Shown: piece after piece, positions 1 through 9,727 of the stretch
Layout: every line of letters starts with the position of its first letter
Position numbering within the stretch: the stretch's first letter is position 1
Assembly (NCBI RefSeq): GCF_020172685.1
Contig: NZ_CP083986.1
Location: forward strand, 1,165,576-1,229,575
Reading direction: 5' to 3'
Length of the DNA: 64,000 nucleotides
DNA from: [Mycobacterium] nativiensis
GTDB taxonomy: Bacteria > Actinomycetota > Actinomycetes > Mycobacteriales > Mycobacteriaceae
The notes under the pieces: model-generated
Seen by the model: only the letters and a program-made list of their open reading frames with translations
Told to the model about the DNA's origin: nothing
The model's database searches: none
Made by a program: the position numbers and the translations under genes

Positions 1-802
1 GGTCGGCGATCGCCCGGGACAGCTCGTCGACGAACTCGGCGCAGGACTCGTAGCGGCGCGCCGGGAACTTGGCCATGGCCCGTTCCACCACCAGATCGAC
101 GGCGCGCGTTGCCGAACCGAACGTTCCCGCCAGCGGAGGGGGCAGCTGCCGCAGATGGGCATCGACCAGCTCGGCCGCATCGTCGGCGGTGAACGGCGGA
201 GAACCGGTGAGCAGTTCCACCGCGGTGCAGGCCAGCGCGTACTCGTCGGTGGCCGCCGACGGCGCCTTGCCGAGCAGGATCTCCGGTGCCGTGTAGGGCA
301 GCGACACCTCCGGGTTGTGCTGCCGCCTGCGCCAGACGTCCTCGACGACGGCATGGGCGGTGCCGAAGTCGGTCAGCACCGCTCCGGAGCGGGGGAAGTC
401 CTGCGGTAACAGGATGTTGGCGGGTTTGACGTCGCAGTGCACGATGCCGCGGTGGTGGGCGTAGTCGAGTGCGGCGGCGATCTGGGTCAGCGCGGACAGC
501 CGGTCCTCGAGCGTCCGCAGTCGGGTCGCCCTGCCGCCGTCGACGAACTGCATCGCCAACCAGAACCGTCCGTGCCGGTACATCCGGACGATGTGGGGAT
601 GGTTCAGGAAGCTCGCGAACTCGAATTCACGGTCCAACCGGGCCTGCCAGGCCGGGGTGCGGTGCACCTCGTTGAGGACCTTCAACGCCACCGGCCGGGT
701 CGGCTCGGTGGGGTGGTGGGCTTGGTACACGACGGCGGAACCGCCGCGTGCGACCTCGCGGTCGATCAGGTATCCGCCGAAGTCGCTGCCGGCTTCGCCC
801 AT
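1..802 (-). CDS. Ser/Thr protein kinase, partial (3' end outside window)
   Basis: The visible 267 residues are a Hanks-type kinase catalytic domain. In order there is a glycine-rich loop (RGGSAVVY, about 19-26), the ATP-binding lysine in VALKVL (K41), a catalytic loop VHCDVKPANILL (D124), the metal-binding DFG (D145-G147) and the APE motif (172-174). All catalytic residues are present, but the usual HRD arginine is cysteine, making it a non-RD kinase that may not need activation-loop phosphorylation. The start is the ATG at 802-800, just after GGGAGGC; no better upstream start is in frame. The juxtamembrane, membrane and sensor parts lie beyond base 1, so it cannot be assigned to a particular Pkn. 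It is divergent from the PE-PPE hydrolase, and no kinase occurs at this place in the M. tuberculosis order I remember. Confidence 0.88.
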   Translation of the reverse strand, partial: MGEAGSDFGGYLIDREVARGGSAVVYQAHHPTEPTRPVALKVLNEVHRTPAWQARLDREFEFASFLNHPHIVRMYRHGRFWLAMQFVDGGRATRLRTLEDRLSALTQIAAALDYAHHRGIVHCDVKPANILLPQDFPRSGAVLTDFGTAHAVVEDVWRRRQHNPEVSLPYTAPEILLGKAPSAATDEYALACTAVELLTGSPPFTADDAAELVDAHLRQLPPPLAGTFGSATRAVDLVVERAMAKFPARRYESCAEFVDELSRAIAD

Positions 803-955
803 GCCTCCCAGGTTATGGGGGTGGGCGCCGGATTCGTCGCAAGAGCGTGTCCATCGCAGGCAGCTAAGGAAAACATAATCAAATAGCAAAAAATTGATGC
901 CATTTCCCTGGCGTCGGGTGAATAATCGACCGAACGTCAATTTCGGGAGGTCTCC
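803..955. promoter_or_regulatory. Divergent intergenic region with AT-rich core
   Basis: These 153 bases separate the kinase (minus) and the PE-PPE hydrolase (plus). About 861-905 is markedly AT-rich, with runs of A, against a high-GC background. Promoters for both genes are expected here. A Shine-Dalgarno GGGAGG at 945-950 serves the plus-strand gene. I cannot fix -10/-35 boxes with confidence. Confidence 0.4.
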
Positions 956-2437
956 GTGACAACGCTGTCCAGTCGGAACCCGCGCTCGCTGGGTGCGGTG
1001 TCAATGATCCTGGCCGGGATCGTCGCGCTGGGCGTGGCCCCCGCGGTGGCACCGGGCCTGGCGGCCACCGCGAAGTCGGTGGTGGCCGAGACCACGCTGC
1101 TGGACACCGAATCGTGGATCATGGGCGGCAGTGGCCTGCCCGTCCCGCCGCCGGCTTACCTGGCCGCCCTCACCGACCGCTTCCTCGACCCCGCGACGCC
1201 GAAGTTCGCCGGCCAGCCCCTGTACCCGGTGGACGTCACCAACCCGTTGTTCACCCCGGAGGGTCTCTACCCGCTCACCGGCGTGAAGTCGCTGCCGTTG
1301 GACACCTCGCTGGCCCAGGGCGTGTCGATCCTGCACCAGAAGATCATGGAAGAGACCGCCGCCGGCAATAACCTTGTGGTGCTGGGCTATTCGCAGAGCG
1401 GCGTCATCAACGCGCTGGAGATCAAGCAGCTGCTGAGCCTGCCCGAGGCCGAGCGGCCCACCGCCGACCAGCTGTCCTTCGTGATGCTGGGCAGTCCCAG
1501 CACCCCGGACGGCGGCCTGCTGTCCCGCTTCTACCTGCCGGGCATCAATCCGAACCTGCCGGAGCTGTCGCTGCCGAGCCTGGGTGTCACGTTCAGCGGC
1601 GGCACCCCGGCCGACACGCCGTGGGACACCACGTTCTACACCCAGGAGTACGACGGCTTCGCCGACTTCCCGAAGTACCCTCTGAACTTCTTGGCCGACA
1701 TCAACGCCTTCATGGGCATCATGTTCGTGCACGGCACCTACCCGATGCTGACCGACGAGCAGTTGGCGTCGGCCATCGCGCTGCCGGTCAGCGACGACTA
1801 CACCGGCAACACCCAGTACTTCATGATCCCCACCGAAAACCTGCCGCTGCTGATGCCGTTGCGCGGCAGCGGATTCGGCAATGCGATCGCCGACCTGCTG
1901 CAGCCCGCCCTGAAGGTGCTGGTGAACCTCGGCTACGGGGACATCGAACACGGCTGGTCCCAGGGGCCGGCGGATGTGACCACTCCGTTCGGGTTGTTCC
2001 CGGACGTCAGCCCGCAGGACGTGTTCACCGCCCTGGTCAACGGCGCTCAGCAGGGTTGGAGCGACTTCACCGCCGACCTGCAGAACCTGTCGTCCGGCAG
2101 CGCGGCGGACCTGTTCGGTATCGGCCTGGGCAACGGCGTGGCGTTCACCATGCCGAGTCTGACCGACATCGTCAATGCGCTCACCAGCGCCAGCGCGACC
2201 CTGTACAGCACGCTGCTGCCGACGGCCGACATCCTCAACGCCCTGTTCACCACGCTGCCGGCCTACACGGCGACGCTGTTCGCCCAGGAACTGGCCTCGG
2301 GTGACCTGCTCAACGCGATCGGCCTGCCGCTGGCGGCCAGCACCGGGCTGGTCACCATGGCGGCCGGCTTCGAGCTGGAGGTCATGATGAACGCCTTCAG
2401 CTCGATCCAGCAGGACTTCGCCGGCCTGTTCGGATAG
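956..2437 (+). CDS. Secreted PE-PPE-domain serine hydrolase
   Basis: 493 residues with an N-terminal hydrophobic segment (about 13-38) that looks like a signal peptide or anchor, followed by a PE-PPE-type alpha/beta hydrolase domain. The nucleophile motif is GYSQSG (Ser146). A later stretch GDIEHGWSQ could supply the catalytic Asp/His. In the PE-PPE family these enzymes are esterases or acyltransferases acting on lipids in the envelope. Here the domain stands alone, without a PE or PPE head, so export must use its own signal. The C-terminal third (about 350-490) is alanine/leucine-rich and not recognised. GTG start at 956, chosen for GGGAGG five bases upstream. It lies 35 bp before ispE on the same strand. 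Confidence 0.85.
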   Translation: MTTLSSRNPRSLGAVSMILAGIVALGVAPAVAPGLAATAKSVVAETTLLDTESWIMGGSGLPVPPPAYLAALTDRFLDPATPKFAGQPLYPVDVTNPLFTPEGLYPLTGVKSLPLDTSLAQGVSILHQKIMEETAAGNNLVVLGYSQSGVINALEIKQLLSLPEAERPTADQLSFVMLGSPSTPDGGLLSRFYLPGINPNLPELSLPSLGVTFSGGTPADTPWDTTFYTQEYDGFADFPKYPLNFLADINAFMGIMFVHGTYPMLTDEQLASAIALPVSDDYTGNTQYFMIPTENLPLLMPLRGSGFGNAIADLLQPALKVLVNLGYGDIEHGWSQGPADVTTPFGLFPDVSPQDVFTALVNGAQQGWSDFTADLQNLSSGSAADLFGIGLGNGVAFTMPSLTDIVNALTSASATLYSTLLPTADILNALFTTLPAYTATLFAQELASGDLLNAIGLPLAASTGLVTMAAGFELEVMMNAFSSIQQDFAGLFG

Positions 2438-2472
2438 CCATCGGGCCGGATGGACCCATTAGTCTCATCGGC

Positions 2473-3435
2473 GTGACCGCATCCGATGGAAGTGCCGCCA
2501 CCGAGTGGTCCCCGACCGGGTCGGTCACCGTTCGGGCGCCGGGCAAGATCAACCTCCACCTGGCAGTCGGCGACCGCCGCGATGACGGCTACCACGAGCT
2601 GACCACCGTCTTTCACGCGGTGTCGCTGGTGGACGAGGTGACCGTGCGTGACGCCGACGTGCTGTCGTTGCGGGTCACCGGTGAGGGAGCCGACGTGGTG
2701 CCCACCGATGAGCGCAACCTGGCCTGGCGGGCCGCCGAATTGATGGCCGAGCACGTCGGGCGAGCCCCCGACGTGGCGATCACGATCGACAAGTCCATCC
2801 CGGTGGCCGGCGGTATGGCCGGCGGCAGTGCCGATGCCGCGGCGGTGCTGGTCGGTATGAACGTGCTCTGGGAGCTGGGCGTGCCCCGACGTGATCTGCA
2901 TGCGCTGGCCGCCCGGCTGGGCAGCGACGTGCCGTTCTCCCTGCACGGCGGTACCGCGTTGGGCACCGGACGCGGCGAGGAACTGGCGACGGTGCTGACC
3001 CGGGAGACGTTCCACTGGGTGTTGGCGTTCGCCGACGGCGGGTTGTCCACGCCCGCGGTCTTCGCCGAACTGGACCGGCTACGCGACACCGGACGCAAGA
3101 TGCCCGAGCTTGGCGGATCGGAGCCGGTGCTCGCGGCGCTGGCCGCCGGAGATCCGCAGCGATTGGCGGGCCTGCTCGGCAATGACCTGCAGCCGGCGGC
3201 GGTCAGCCTCAACCCGGCACTGCGGCGCACCCTGCGCGCCGGCGTGGAGGCGGGGGCATTGGCCGGCGTCGTCTCCGGGTCCGGGCCGACGTGCGCGTTC
3301 CTGTGCGCCTCGGCGGCCTCGGCGGCCGATGTCGCCGTCGAACTGGCGGCGGCCGGAGCGGGACGCGCGGTGCGGGTGGCCAGTGGCCCGGTCTACGGGG
3401 CCCGGGTGGTGCCGCCGTCGGTCACCGGAGTGTGA
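2473..3435 (+). CDS. ispE: 4-diphosphocytidyl-2-C-methyl-D-erythritol kinase
   Basis: IspE phosphorylates the 2-hydroxyl of CDP-methylerythritol using ATP, the fourth step of the MEP pathway that supplies isoprenoids. The 320-residue protein has the N-terminal substrate motif APGKINLHL (about 23-31), the GHMP-kinase ATP loop [15 protein letters not shown] (about 112-126) and a C-terminal GHMP motif with SGSGPT (about 271-276). Length fits the family. The GTG at 2473 is the first start consistent with the N terminus. In M. tuberculosis ispE is preceded by ksgA and rpfB; here those are missing and a PE-PPE hydrolase is upstream, so the left flank has been rearranged relative to that genome. Confidence 0.95.
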   Translation: MTASDGSAATEWSPTGSVTVRAPGKINLHLAVGDRRDDGYHELTTVFHAVSLVDEVTVRDADVLSLRVTGEGADVVPTDERNLAWRAAELMAEHVGRAPDVAITIDKSIPVAGGMAGGSADAAAVLVGMNVLWELGVPRRDLHALAARLGSDVPFSLHGGTALGTGRGEELATVLTRETFHWVLAFADGGLSTPAVFAELDRLRDTGRKMPELGGSEPVLAALAAGDPQRLAGLLGNDLQPAAVSLNPALRRTLRAGVEAGALAGVVSGSGPTCAFLCASAASAADVAVELAAAGAGRAVRVASGPVYGARVVPPSVTGV

Positions 3436-3469
3436 CCGCCACCCCAATCGACGAGAAGATTTGCCCGTC

Positions 3470-3487
3470 GATTAAGAGGAGTTTAAG
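3470..3487 (+). promoter_or_regulatory. Direct-repeat box upstream of pks16
   Basis: In the 250-base gap between ispE and pks16 there are two seven-base half-sites four bases apart, GATTAAG and GTTTAAG, an 11-bp step typical of OmpR-family response regulator sites. It is weaker evidence than the kdp and PE boxes and could be chance. Nothing else in the gap is recognisable except the pks16 ribosome binding site AGGAGG at 3675-3680. Confidence 0.25.
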
Positions 3488-3685
3488 ATACTGCGCGGTG
3501 ACTAGTTGCGGTCAGGATTTCCCTGCCAACCAGCCGCTCGCCGCTCTCGGTGGGCGGGTATTGCCGTATCGAGATGTAATCGCTGCCGAACTGTGCATGC
3601 GCGCCTCTCGCAAAGTGGTCCGCAGCAGGTGGAACATGAAAACTCAGCCCGTATGGAAAATACCGGTGCCGGCTAGGAGGCCGTC

Positions 3686-5320
3686 GTGAGCAGGTTTACC
3701 GACAACATGTTCCGCAGTGCCCGCGAATCCTCCAAGGGCATGGTCACCGGTGAGCCGCACGAACCGATCCGGCACACCTGGGCGCAGGTCCATGAGCGTG
3801 CTCGTCAGATCGCCGGCGGCCTGGCCGCGGCCGGCGTCGGCCCGGGCGACGCGGTCGGCGTGCTGGCCGGAGCCCCGGTCGAAATCGCCCCCACCGCCCA
3901 GGGCGTGTGGATGCGCGCCGCCAGCCTGACCATGCTGCACCAGCCCACCCCGCGCACCGACCTGGCCGTCTGGGCCGAAGACACCATGACCGTCGTCGAC
4001 ATGATCGACGCCAAGGCCGTCATCATCTCCGATCCCTTCCTGGCCGCGCTGCCGGTGCTGCAGGAGAAGGGGCTGAAGGTCCTGACCGTCGCCGACCTGC
4101 TGGCCCATGAGCCGATCGACCCGGTGGAGGCCGGCGAGGATGATCTGGCGCTGATGCAGCTGACGTCCGGATCGACCGGGTCGCCCAAGGCCGTGCAGAT
4201 CACCCACCGCAACATCTACTCCAACGCCGAGGCGATGTTCATCAGCGCCGAGTACAACGTCGACCGCGACGTCATGGTCAGCTGGCTGCCCTGTTTCCAC
4301 GACATGGGCATGATCGGGTTCCTGACCGTGCCGATGTACTTCGGTGCCGAGCTGGTCAAGATCACCCCGATGGACTTCCTGCGCGACACGCTGCTGTGGG
4401 CCAAGCTGATCGACAAGTACAAGGGCACCATGACCGCGGCCCCGAACTTCGCGTATGCGCTGTTCGCCAAGCGACTGCGCAAGCAGGCCACGCCGGGACA
4501 GTTCGACCTGTCCACGCTGCGGTTCGCGCTGTCGGGCGCCGAGCCGGTCGAACCCGCCGACGTCGAGGACCTGATCGACGCCGGTAAGCCGTTCGGGCTC
4601 AATCCGGCAGCCATCCTGCCCGCCTACGGCATGGCCGAGACGGTGCTGGCGGTGTCGTTCTCCAAGTGCGGCGCGGGCCTGGTGGTCGACACGATCGACG
4701 CCGACCTGCTGGCCGCGCTACGCCAGGCGGTGCCCGCCAGCAAGGGCAACACCCGCCGGCTGGCCTCGCTGGGGCCGCTGCTGGAGGGCATCGAGATCCG
4801 GATCGTCGACGAGAACGGCACCGCGCTGCCGGCCCGCGGGGTCGGGGTGATCCAGTTGCGCGGCGAGCCGGTGACTCCGGGCTATCTGACCATGGCGGGC
4901 TTCCTGCCGGCGCAGGACGAGCACGGCTGGTACGACACCGGCGACCTGGGCTACCAGATGGAGGACGGCCACGTCGTGGTCTGCGGCCGGGTCAAGGACG
5001 TCATCATCATGGCCGGCCGCAACATCTACCCGACCGACATCGAGCGGGCCGCCGGACGCGTCGAGGGTGTGCGGCCGGGCTGCGCGGTGGCGGTTCGACT
5101 GGACGCCGGGCATTCCCGCGAGACGTTCGCCGTCGCGGTGGAGTCCAACGCCTGGCAGGACCCGGTCGAGGTGCGCCGCATCGAGCACCAGGTCGCCCAT
5201 GAGGTGGTCACCGAGGTCGACATGCGGCCCCGCAATGTGGTGGTGCTCGGGCCGGGCAGCATCCCGAAGACACCGTCGGGCAAGCTCCGCCGGGCCAACT
5301 CCGTCGCCCTGGTCACCTAG
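3686..5320 (+). CDS. pks16: Fatty acyl-AMP/CoA ligase family protein (Pks16)
   Basis: A 544-residue adenylate-forming enzyme that activates a fatty or other carboxylic acid to its acyl-adenylate. Visible motifs: the P-loop [12 protein letters not shown] (about 159-170), the YGMAET motif (about 313-318), a C-terminal hinge with [16 protein letters not shown] and the C-terminal lysine region [10 protein letters not shown] (about 529-538). Despite the historical name Pks16 there is no ketosynthase, acyltransferase or carrier domain. The sequence resembles fatty-acyl-AMP ligases of the FadD32 type, but I cannot say from motifs alone whether the acceptor is CoA or a carrier protein. GTG start with AGGAGG at ideal spacing. 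It is convergent with pth, 18 bp away, and keeps the ispE-pks16-pth order of M. tuberculosis. Confidence 0.9.
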   Translation: MSRFTDNMFRSARESSKGMVTGEPHEPIRHTWAQVHERARQIAGGLAAAGVGPGDAVGVLAGAPVEIAPTAQGVWMRAASLTMLHQPTPRTDLAVWAEDTMTVVDMIDAKAVIISDPFLAALPVLQEKGLKVLTVADLLAHEPIDPVEAGEDDLALMQLTSGSTGSPKAVQITHRNIYSNAEAMFISAEYNVDRDVMVSWLPCFHDMGMIGFLTVPMYFGAELVKITPMDFLRDTLLWAKLIDKYKGTMTAAPNFAYALFAKRLRKQATPGQFDLSTLRFALSGAEPVEPADVEDLIDAGKPFGLNPAAILPAYGMAETVLAVSFSKCGAGLVVDTIDADLLAALRQAVPASKGNTRRLASLGPLLEGIEIRIVDENGTALPARGVGVIQLRGEPVTPGYLTMAGFLPAQDEHGWYDTGDLGYQMEDGHVVVCGRVKDVIIMAGRNIYPTDIERAAGRVEGVRPGCAVAVRLDAGHSRETFAVAVESNAWQDPVEVRRIEHQVAHEVVTEVDMRPRNVVVLGPGSIPKTPSGKLRRANSVALVT

Positions 5321-5338
5321 CCACGTCTGCTCGCGCCA

Positions 5339-5923
5339 CTAAGGCCAGGCGTGGACGACGTTCTGTGCCGGCTCCAGCCCCGTCTCGATCAGCAACTCGG
5401 TGGCGTCGGCGGCCTGTTCGCAGATCGTGGGTAACTCCTCGCGCTCACGCGAGCCGAAAGCCTGCAGCACGAAGGCCGCCGGATCCTGGCGTCCGGGCGG
5501 GCGGCCGATCCCGAAACGCACCCGCTGAAAATCCTTGCTGCCCAATACGGTTGCTATGGATCGCAGCCCGTTGTGGCCGCCCTCGCCGCCGCCCTGCTTG
5601 AGCCGGATCCGACCGAAGTCCAGGTCGAGGTCGTCGTGGATCACCACCATGCCAGGCGGCGGGACCGAGTAGAACTTGGCCAGCGGCCCCACCTGGCGAC
5701 CCGACTCGTTCATGTAGCAGCGTGGACGAGCCAGCACCACCGGGCGCCCGCTCAGGCGCCCGGTGGCCACATCGGCGCCGGAGCGCTTGTGCAGCTTGAA
5801 CGCCGACCCGATCCGCTCGGCGAGCAGGTCGACGACCATGAAGCCCACGTTGTGCCGGGTGCGGGCGTACGTCGGGCCCGGATTGCCCAGGCCGACCACC
5901 AGTATCGGCGGTGACTCGGCCAC
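5339..5923 (-). CDS. pth: Peptidyl-tRNA hydrolase
   Basis: Cleaves peptidyl-tRNA released by stalled or aborted translation and recycles the tRNA. 194 residues, a normal length. The N-terminal VVGLGNPG strand-loop, the catalytic histidine in TRHNVGF (His24), the YMNESG substrate loop and the IHDDLDL segment with the conserved Asp are all present. Start is the ATG at 5923. It follows rplY by 12 bp on the same strand, and this rplY-pth pairing is widespread in bacteria, so the two are probably cotranscribed. Confidence 0.96.
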   Translation of the reverse strand: MAESPPILVVGLGNPGPTYARTRHNVGFMVVDLLAERIGSAFKLHKRSGADVATGRLSGRPVVLARPRCYMNESGRQVGPLAKFYSVPPPGMVVIHDDLDLDFGRIRLKQGGGEGGHNGLRSIATVLGSKDFQRVRFGIGRPPGRQDPAAFVLQAFGSREREELPTICEQAADATELLIETGLEPAQNVVHAWP

Positions 5924-5935
5924 GCGGTGCTCGAC

Positions 5936-6565
5936 CTACTCGGCCGGGGCGGCCTCGGCGGCCGGGGCCTCGCCACCTGCGGCAGCCTCTTCTTCCTCCG
6001 GCTCCTCGGCGGCCTTCGGCTCGACCACGTTGACCAGCAGCAGCTCCGGGTCGGAGATCAGGGTCACGCCCTTGGGCAGCTCGAGCTGGCCGGCGGTGAT
6101 CTGGGTGCCGGCCTCGGCGCCCTCGATCGAGACCGTCAGCTGTTCGGGGATCGAGAGCGCCTCGGCCTCGATCTCCACCGCGGTGGCGTCCGAAGTGACC
6201 AGGGTGCCGGAGAACGATTCGCCCTCGAGGATGACGTTGACCTCGACGATGACCTTCTCGCCGCGCTTGACCACGAGCAGGTCGGCGTGCTGGATGTTGC
6301 GACGGATCGGGTGGATGTCCAGCGCCTTGGTCAGCGCCAACTGCTCCTTGCCCTCGATGTCGAGGACCAGCACCGCGTTGGTGCCGGAGTTACGCAGCAC
6401 AGCCGCGAATTCGCGGGCCGGCAGCTCCAGGTGCTGCGGGTCGGTGCCGTGGCCGTAAAGGACCGCGGGGACCTTGCCGTCGCGGCGGGCCCGACGCGAC
6501 GCGCCCTTGCCGATCTCGGAACGCACCGAAACGGTCAGCTGGTTGGTGGTCGGGGCCTTGGCCAT
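5936..6565 (-). CDS. rplY: 50S ribosomal protein L25 (CTC form)
   Basis: L25 binds 5S rRNA in the large subunit. The 209-residue protein is the long general-stress CTC form: an N-terminal L25 beta-barrel (about 1-95) with [19 protein letters not shown], a C-terminal beta domain, and an acidic Ala/Glu-rich tail over the last 25 or so residues. I place the start at the second of two adjacent ATGs (6565): it is the usual MAKAP-type N terminus and lies five bases from AGGAG, whereas the first ATG is only two bases away. It heads a two-gene unit with pth. The 139-base leader holds a small GC-rich hairpin of unknown meaning at 6644-6666. Confidence 0.95.
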   Translation of the reverse strand: MAKAPTTNQLTVSVRSEIGKGASRRARRDGKVPAVLYGHGTDPQHLELPAREFAAVLRNSGTNAVLVLDIEGKEQLALTKALDIHPIRRNIQHADLLVVKRGEKVIVEVNVILEGESFSGTLVTSDATAVEIEAEALSIPEQLTVSIEGAEAGTQITAGQLELPKGVTLISDPELLLVNVVEPKAAEEPEEEEAAAGGEAPAAEAAPAE

Positions 6566-6704
6566 CATTACTCCTACGGTTGCTACCTGTGCATGAGGCA
6601 CGGCCAGAACGCGACAACCAATTAGGAGGTCCTCGTCGATAACGGCGGCCGAAATTGGTGGCCGCCCTCGCCGTGACGCCTGGTCAGGCTAACGCATCAG
6701 TACC

Positions 6705-7577
6705 TCAGAGCGGAAATTGCACCCCGGTGAGCTGGGCCGACAGGTCCCACAGCCCGGCTGCGGTGGAGCCCCGTTTGGCCAGCAGGCTGCGCCCCACCGG
6801 CCCGCTGCGGCCGATGAACGCGAACCGCGGCCCGATGTAGGTGTTGCCGGACAGATCCTGCGATGCCGCGTACAGGGTCTGGCGGGCCCCGAAATCGGCG
6901 TTGGTGGCCAGCAGCCCGTTGCCGATCGTGCGCATCAGCGCGTCGCCGACCCGATTGCCGGTGTGGCCCTGCAGGTTGGTGTTCGAATAGCCCGGGTGGG
7001 CGGCCAGCGCGCGCACCGGCGAACCGGCCGCCACCAGGCGGCGCTGCAGTTCGCTGGTGAACAGCAGGTTGGCGAGCTTGGACTGGCCGTAGGCCCGCCA
7101 CGCCGAATAGCGCCGCGACTCCCAGTTCAGGTCCTTGAGGCTGATGTTGCCCATCCGGTGCATGTAGGACGACACCGTCACCACCCGGTCGGTGATGGTG
7201 CGCAGCAGCAGGTTGGTCAGCGCGAAATGCCCCAGATGGTTGGTGCCGATCTGACTCTCGAAACCGTCGTCGGTCTTGCCGTAGGGCACCGCCATGATCC
7301 CGGCGTTGTTGATCAGTACGTCGACCTTCGACGTCTCCTCGGCGAATCGCCGCACAGAGGACAGGTCCGCCAGGTTCAGGGCGCGGACCGTCACATCGCC
7401 GGGCATACCCGCCGCGGCGGCCTGCCCTTTGGCCGTGTCGCGCACGGCCAGGGTGACGCTGGCGCCGACGCGGGCCAGCTCGCGTGCGGTCACGGCACCC
7501 AGACCGCTGTTGGCGCCGGTCACGATCACGGCGCGGCCGGCGAACGACGGCAGATCGGTGGCGGTCCAGGACGTCAT
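6705..7577 (-). CDS. Short-chain dehydrogenase/reductase
   Basis: A 290-residue NAD(P)-dependent oxidoreductase of the classical SDR fold. The cofactor motif TGANSGLG is at about 20-27, NNAG follows at the end of the fourth strand, and the active site is the serine in TVSSYMH with YGQSK (Tyr-x-x-x-Lys). The substrate is unknown; the sequence resembles the retinol-dehydrogenase-like SDRs common in mycobacteria. I take the ATG at 7577 (MTSWTATDLP), which removes 34 residues of unlikely extension. Its start overlaps the divergent lipoprotein start in one CATG, so there is no room for a leader and a leaderless transcript is likely. Confidence 0.88.
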   Translation of the reverse strand: MTSWTATDLPSFAGRAVIVTGANSGLGAVTARELARVGASVTLAVRDTAKGQAAAAGMPGDVTVRALNLADLSSVRRFAEETSKVDVLINNAGIMAVPYGKTDDGFESQIGTNHLGHFALTNLLLRTITDRVVTVSSYMHRMGNISLKDLNWESRRYSAWRAYGQSKLANLLFTSELQRRLVAAGSPVRALAAHPGYSNTNLQGHTGNRVGDALMRTIGNGLLATNADFGARQTLYAASQDLSGNTYIGPRFAFIGRSGPVGRSLLAKRGSTAAGLWDLSAQLTGVQFPL

Positions 7578-9009
7578 GACTGACACTCTATGCGTGAAGC
7601 CATGGACCACACTCGGATTGATTGTCGTAATGCTGGCCGCGGTCAGCGGCTGCGGCAACAGGCAGTCGGTCGAACCCACCGGCCCGGCGCCAGCTCCCGA
7701 TCAGGTGCGCCAGATCGCGAAGGAGGCCTACGTCTACGGCTTCCCGATGGTCGACTCCTACCGCATCCAGCACGCCTACTTCGTCGACAAGTCGGGTCCG
7801 CAGTACAAGGGTGACTGGAACCAGACGCACAGCGCCGCAAGGGTTTACACGCCCGAAGACACCGCCGTCCAGACGCCGAACTCCGACACGCCCTACACCA
7901 TGCTCGGCACCGACCTGCGGGCTGAGCCGTTGGTGCTCACCGTGCCGCCGATCGAGGCCGGCCGCTACTACTCGCTGCAGTTCATCGACGCCTACACCTA
8001 CAACTTCGCCTACGTGGGCAGCCGCACCACCGGCAACAACGGCGGCAAATACCTGCTGGCCGGACCCGGCTGGCAGGGCGACAAGCCCGACGGCGTCGAC
8101 GACGTGATCCGATCCGACACCGACTTCGCGCTGGTCATCTACCGCACTCAGCTGTTCGACCCGGCCGACATCGATAACGTCAAGAAGATCCAGGCCGGCT
8201 ACACCGTGGAGCCGCTGTCGGGCTATCTCAAGCAACCCGTGATGAGCGCGCCTCCGGTGGATTTCATCGCGCCGCTGACACCCGAGGCGCAGAAGACATC
8301 ACCGAAGTTCTTCGAGATCCTGAGCTTCCTGTTGAAGTACGCGCCGGTGTTGCCGGGGGAGCAGGATCTGCGGGCCCGGTTCGCCACCATCGGCGTCGGT
8401 CCCGACGGCACCTTCAACGCGGACGAACTCGACCCGGAGACCCGCGAGGCCGTGCAGGCCGGGATGGCGCAGGCCTGGTCGGAACTCAACGCCTTCAAGA
8501 AGGACAAGCTGGACACCGGCCAGGTGACCTCGGGGCAGCTGTTCGGCACCCGAGAGTTCCTCGCGGGCAACTACCTGTACCGGATGGCCGGTGCGGTACT
8601 GGGCATCTACGGCAACTCCGAGCAGGAGGCCATCTATCCGGTGGTGGCCGTGGACTCCACCGGTGCGCCGCTGAGCGGGGCCAACGGCTACACGCTGCGG
8701 TTCGCGCCCGAAGCGCTGCCGCCGGTCAATGCGTTCTGGTCGCTGACCATGTACAAGATGCCCGAAAGCCTGCTGGTGGCCAACCCGATCGACCGGTATC
8801 TGATCAACTCGCCGATGCTGCCGGATCTGACCCGCGATCCCGACGGTGGAGTCACCATCCATGTGCAGCAGCAGTCCCCGGGAGCGGGCAAGGAATCCAA
8901 CTGGCTGCCCGCACCCGAGGGGCCGTTCCAGATGATCCTGCGGCTGTACTGGCCCAAGGAGGAGGCGCTGGGCGGCGCCTGGACACCGCCGCAGGCCGTC
9001 AAGAACTAA
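7576..9009 (+). CDS. DUF1254/DUF1214 lipoprotein
   Basis: 477 residues from the ATG at 7576. A short hydrophobic signal ends in the lipobox AVSGC, so the mature protein should be a lipoprotein. It then carries a DUF1254 domain (about 45-170; KEAYVYGFPMVD, QTPNSDTPYTM) and a C-terminal DUF1214 domain (about 330-475; NAFWSLTMYKMPE and a WLPAPEGPF motif). These domains occur together in envelope proteins of unknown biochemical role. An alternative GTG at 7594 would give the tidier signal MKPWTTLGLIVV. No Shine-Dalgarno precedes either start. The gene is divergent from the SDR, with the two ATGs overlapping by two bases. Confidence 0.83.
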   Translation: MTDTLCVKPWTTLGLIVVMLAAVSGCGNRQSVEPTGPAPAPDQVRQIAKEAYVYGFPMVDSYRIQHAYFVDKSGPQYKGDWNQTHSAARVYTPEDTAVQTPNSDTPYTMLGTDLRAEPLVLTVPPIEAGRYYSLQFIDAYTYNFAYVGSRTTGNNGGKYLLAGPGWQGDKPDGVDDVIRSDTDFALVIYRTQLFDPADIDNVKKIQAGYTVEPLSGYLKQPVMSAPPVDFIAPLTPEAQKTSPKFFEILSFLLKYAPVLPGEQDLRARFATIGVGPDGTFNADELDPETREAVQAGMAQAWSELNAFKKDKLDTGQVTSGQLFGTREFLAGNYLYRMAGAVLGIYGNSEQEAIYPVVAVDSTGAPLSGANGYTLRFAPEALPPVNAFWSLTMYKMPESLLVANPIDRYLINSPMLPDLTRDPDGGVTIHVQQQSPGAGKESNWLPAPEGPFQMILRLYWPKEEALGGAWTPPQAVKN

Positions 9010-9281
9010 TTGCAGTTGTTGGCGTGCACCCAGCGGCCGTTGTAGCCGACGCAGGTGTTGATCGGCGGTGGAGGCGGGGGCGGCGGTGGAGGCATGTCCT
9101 CGGGCAGCGGAGCGTAGTAACCCGGCGGCGGCACTGGGTCTGCGCATCCACTGACGTACACGCGGCGGCCCACGCCGACGCAGCCCTGGGCCTCGGCGGT
9201 GCCGGCCGGCGTGAACACGACCACGGCCCCCGGCAGCGCGGTCAGCGCCAATGCCGCGGCGGCCCAGATCCGGCGTGCCAT
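9006..9281 (-). CDS. Small secreted Pro-rich protein with two Cys-loop repeats
   Basis: A 91-residue protein with a signal peptide ending AEA (about 29-31). The mature part contains two copies of a similar cysteine-bounded loop, CVGVGRRVYVSGC (34-46) and CVGYNGRWVHANNC (77-90), joined by a linker with ten consecutive prolines (64-73). The pattern C-V-G-x-G-R-x-V-x-C suggests an internal duplication, each unit closed by a disulphide. I do not recognise a named family. The ATG at 9281 overlaps by one base the stop of the upstream hemophore-like gene (TGATG), so the two are translationally coupled. Its stop abuts the convergent DUF1254 gene, the coding ends overlapping by four bases. Confidence 0.75.
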   Translation of the reverse strand: MARRIWAAAALALTALPGAVVVFTPAGTAEAQGCVGVGRRVYVSGCADPVPPPGYYAPLPEDMPPPPPPPPPPINTCVGYNGRWVHANNCN

Positions 9282-9655
9282 CACTGGTCCAGCAGTGGGC
9301 GCTCGGGCTGGGGCAATCCGCAACGGGCGCGGAAGTCAGTAAGAGGCTGACGCAGCCCCAGCAGGTCGGAGTGAGCCTGCGGGTTGTCGGCGAAGAAGCT
9401 GCGAACCGCCTCGGGCACCTCGTCGTCGGGCCGGTTGCGCAGGCCGGTGTAGAACTCGTTGACGTCCGGATGCGCGTAGAGGTAACCCGACGTCGAGGCG
9501 GCGACGCCGGTGGCCACATTGGCCATGTCGGCGGCGGTGCAGCCGGGCGGCGGGTCGGCCGTCGCCGCCGACGGGGTCAGCAGGGCCGTGGCGAACGCGG
9601 CCGCGGTGACGCCCGTAAGACGCAGTGCTGTCCGGCGGATGGGGGTGGGCTTCAT
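9281..9655 (-). CDS. Hemophore-related secreted protein
   Basis: 124 residues: a signal peptide (about 1-31, ending ATA-D), then a small helical domain with CTAADMANVATG, HPDVNEFYTGL, and a C-terminal LTDFRARCG. This is the signature of the mycobacterial hemophore-related family that includes the heme carrier Rv0203: two cysteines bracket the domain and a YLYAHPDVN segment lies in the middle. A role in binding heme outside the cell is therefore a family-level inference. ATG at 9655 with GGGAGG six bases upstream. It forms a coupled pair with the small Cys-loop protein. Confidence 0.82.
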   Translation of the reverse strand: MKPTPIRRTALRLTGVTAAAFATALLTPSAATADPPPGCTAADMANVATGVAASTSGYLYAHPDVNEFYTGLRNRPDDEVPEAVRSFFADNPQAHSDLLGLRQPLTDFRARCGLPQPERPLLDQ

Positions 9656-9727
9656 TGCGGACCTCCCGTCAACGGGGTGAGAAGAGCTGGCCCGCTGCAC
9701 GTTAGCAGCAGCGACGCATGTTGCGGC

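Noticed and set aside
6644..6666. GGCGGCC/GGCCGCC hairpin upstream of rplY
   Set aside because: Only 7 bp with a 9-base loop and no U-run; could form by chance in GC-rich DNA. Not enough for an L25 leader or terminator call.
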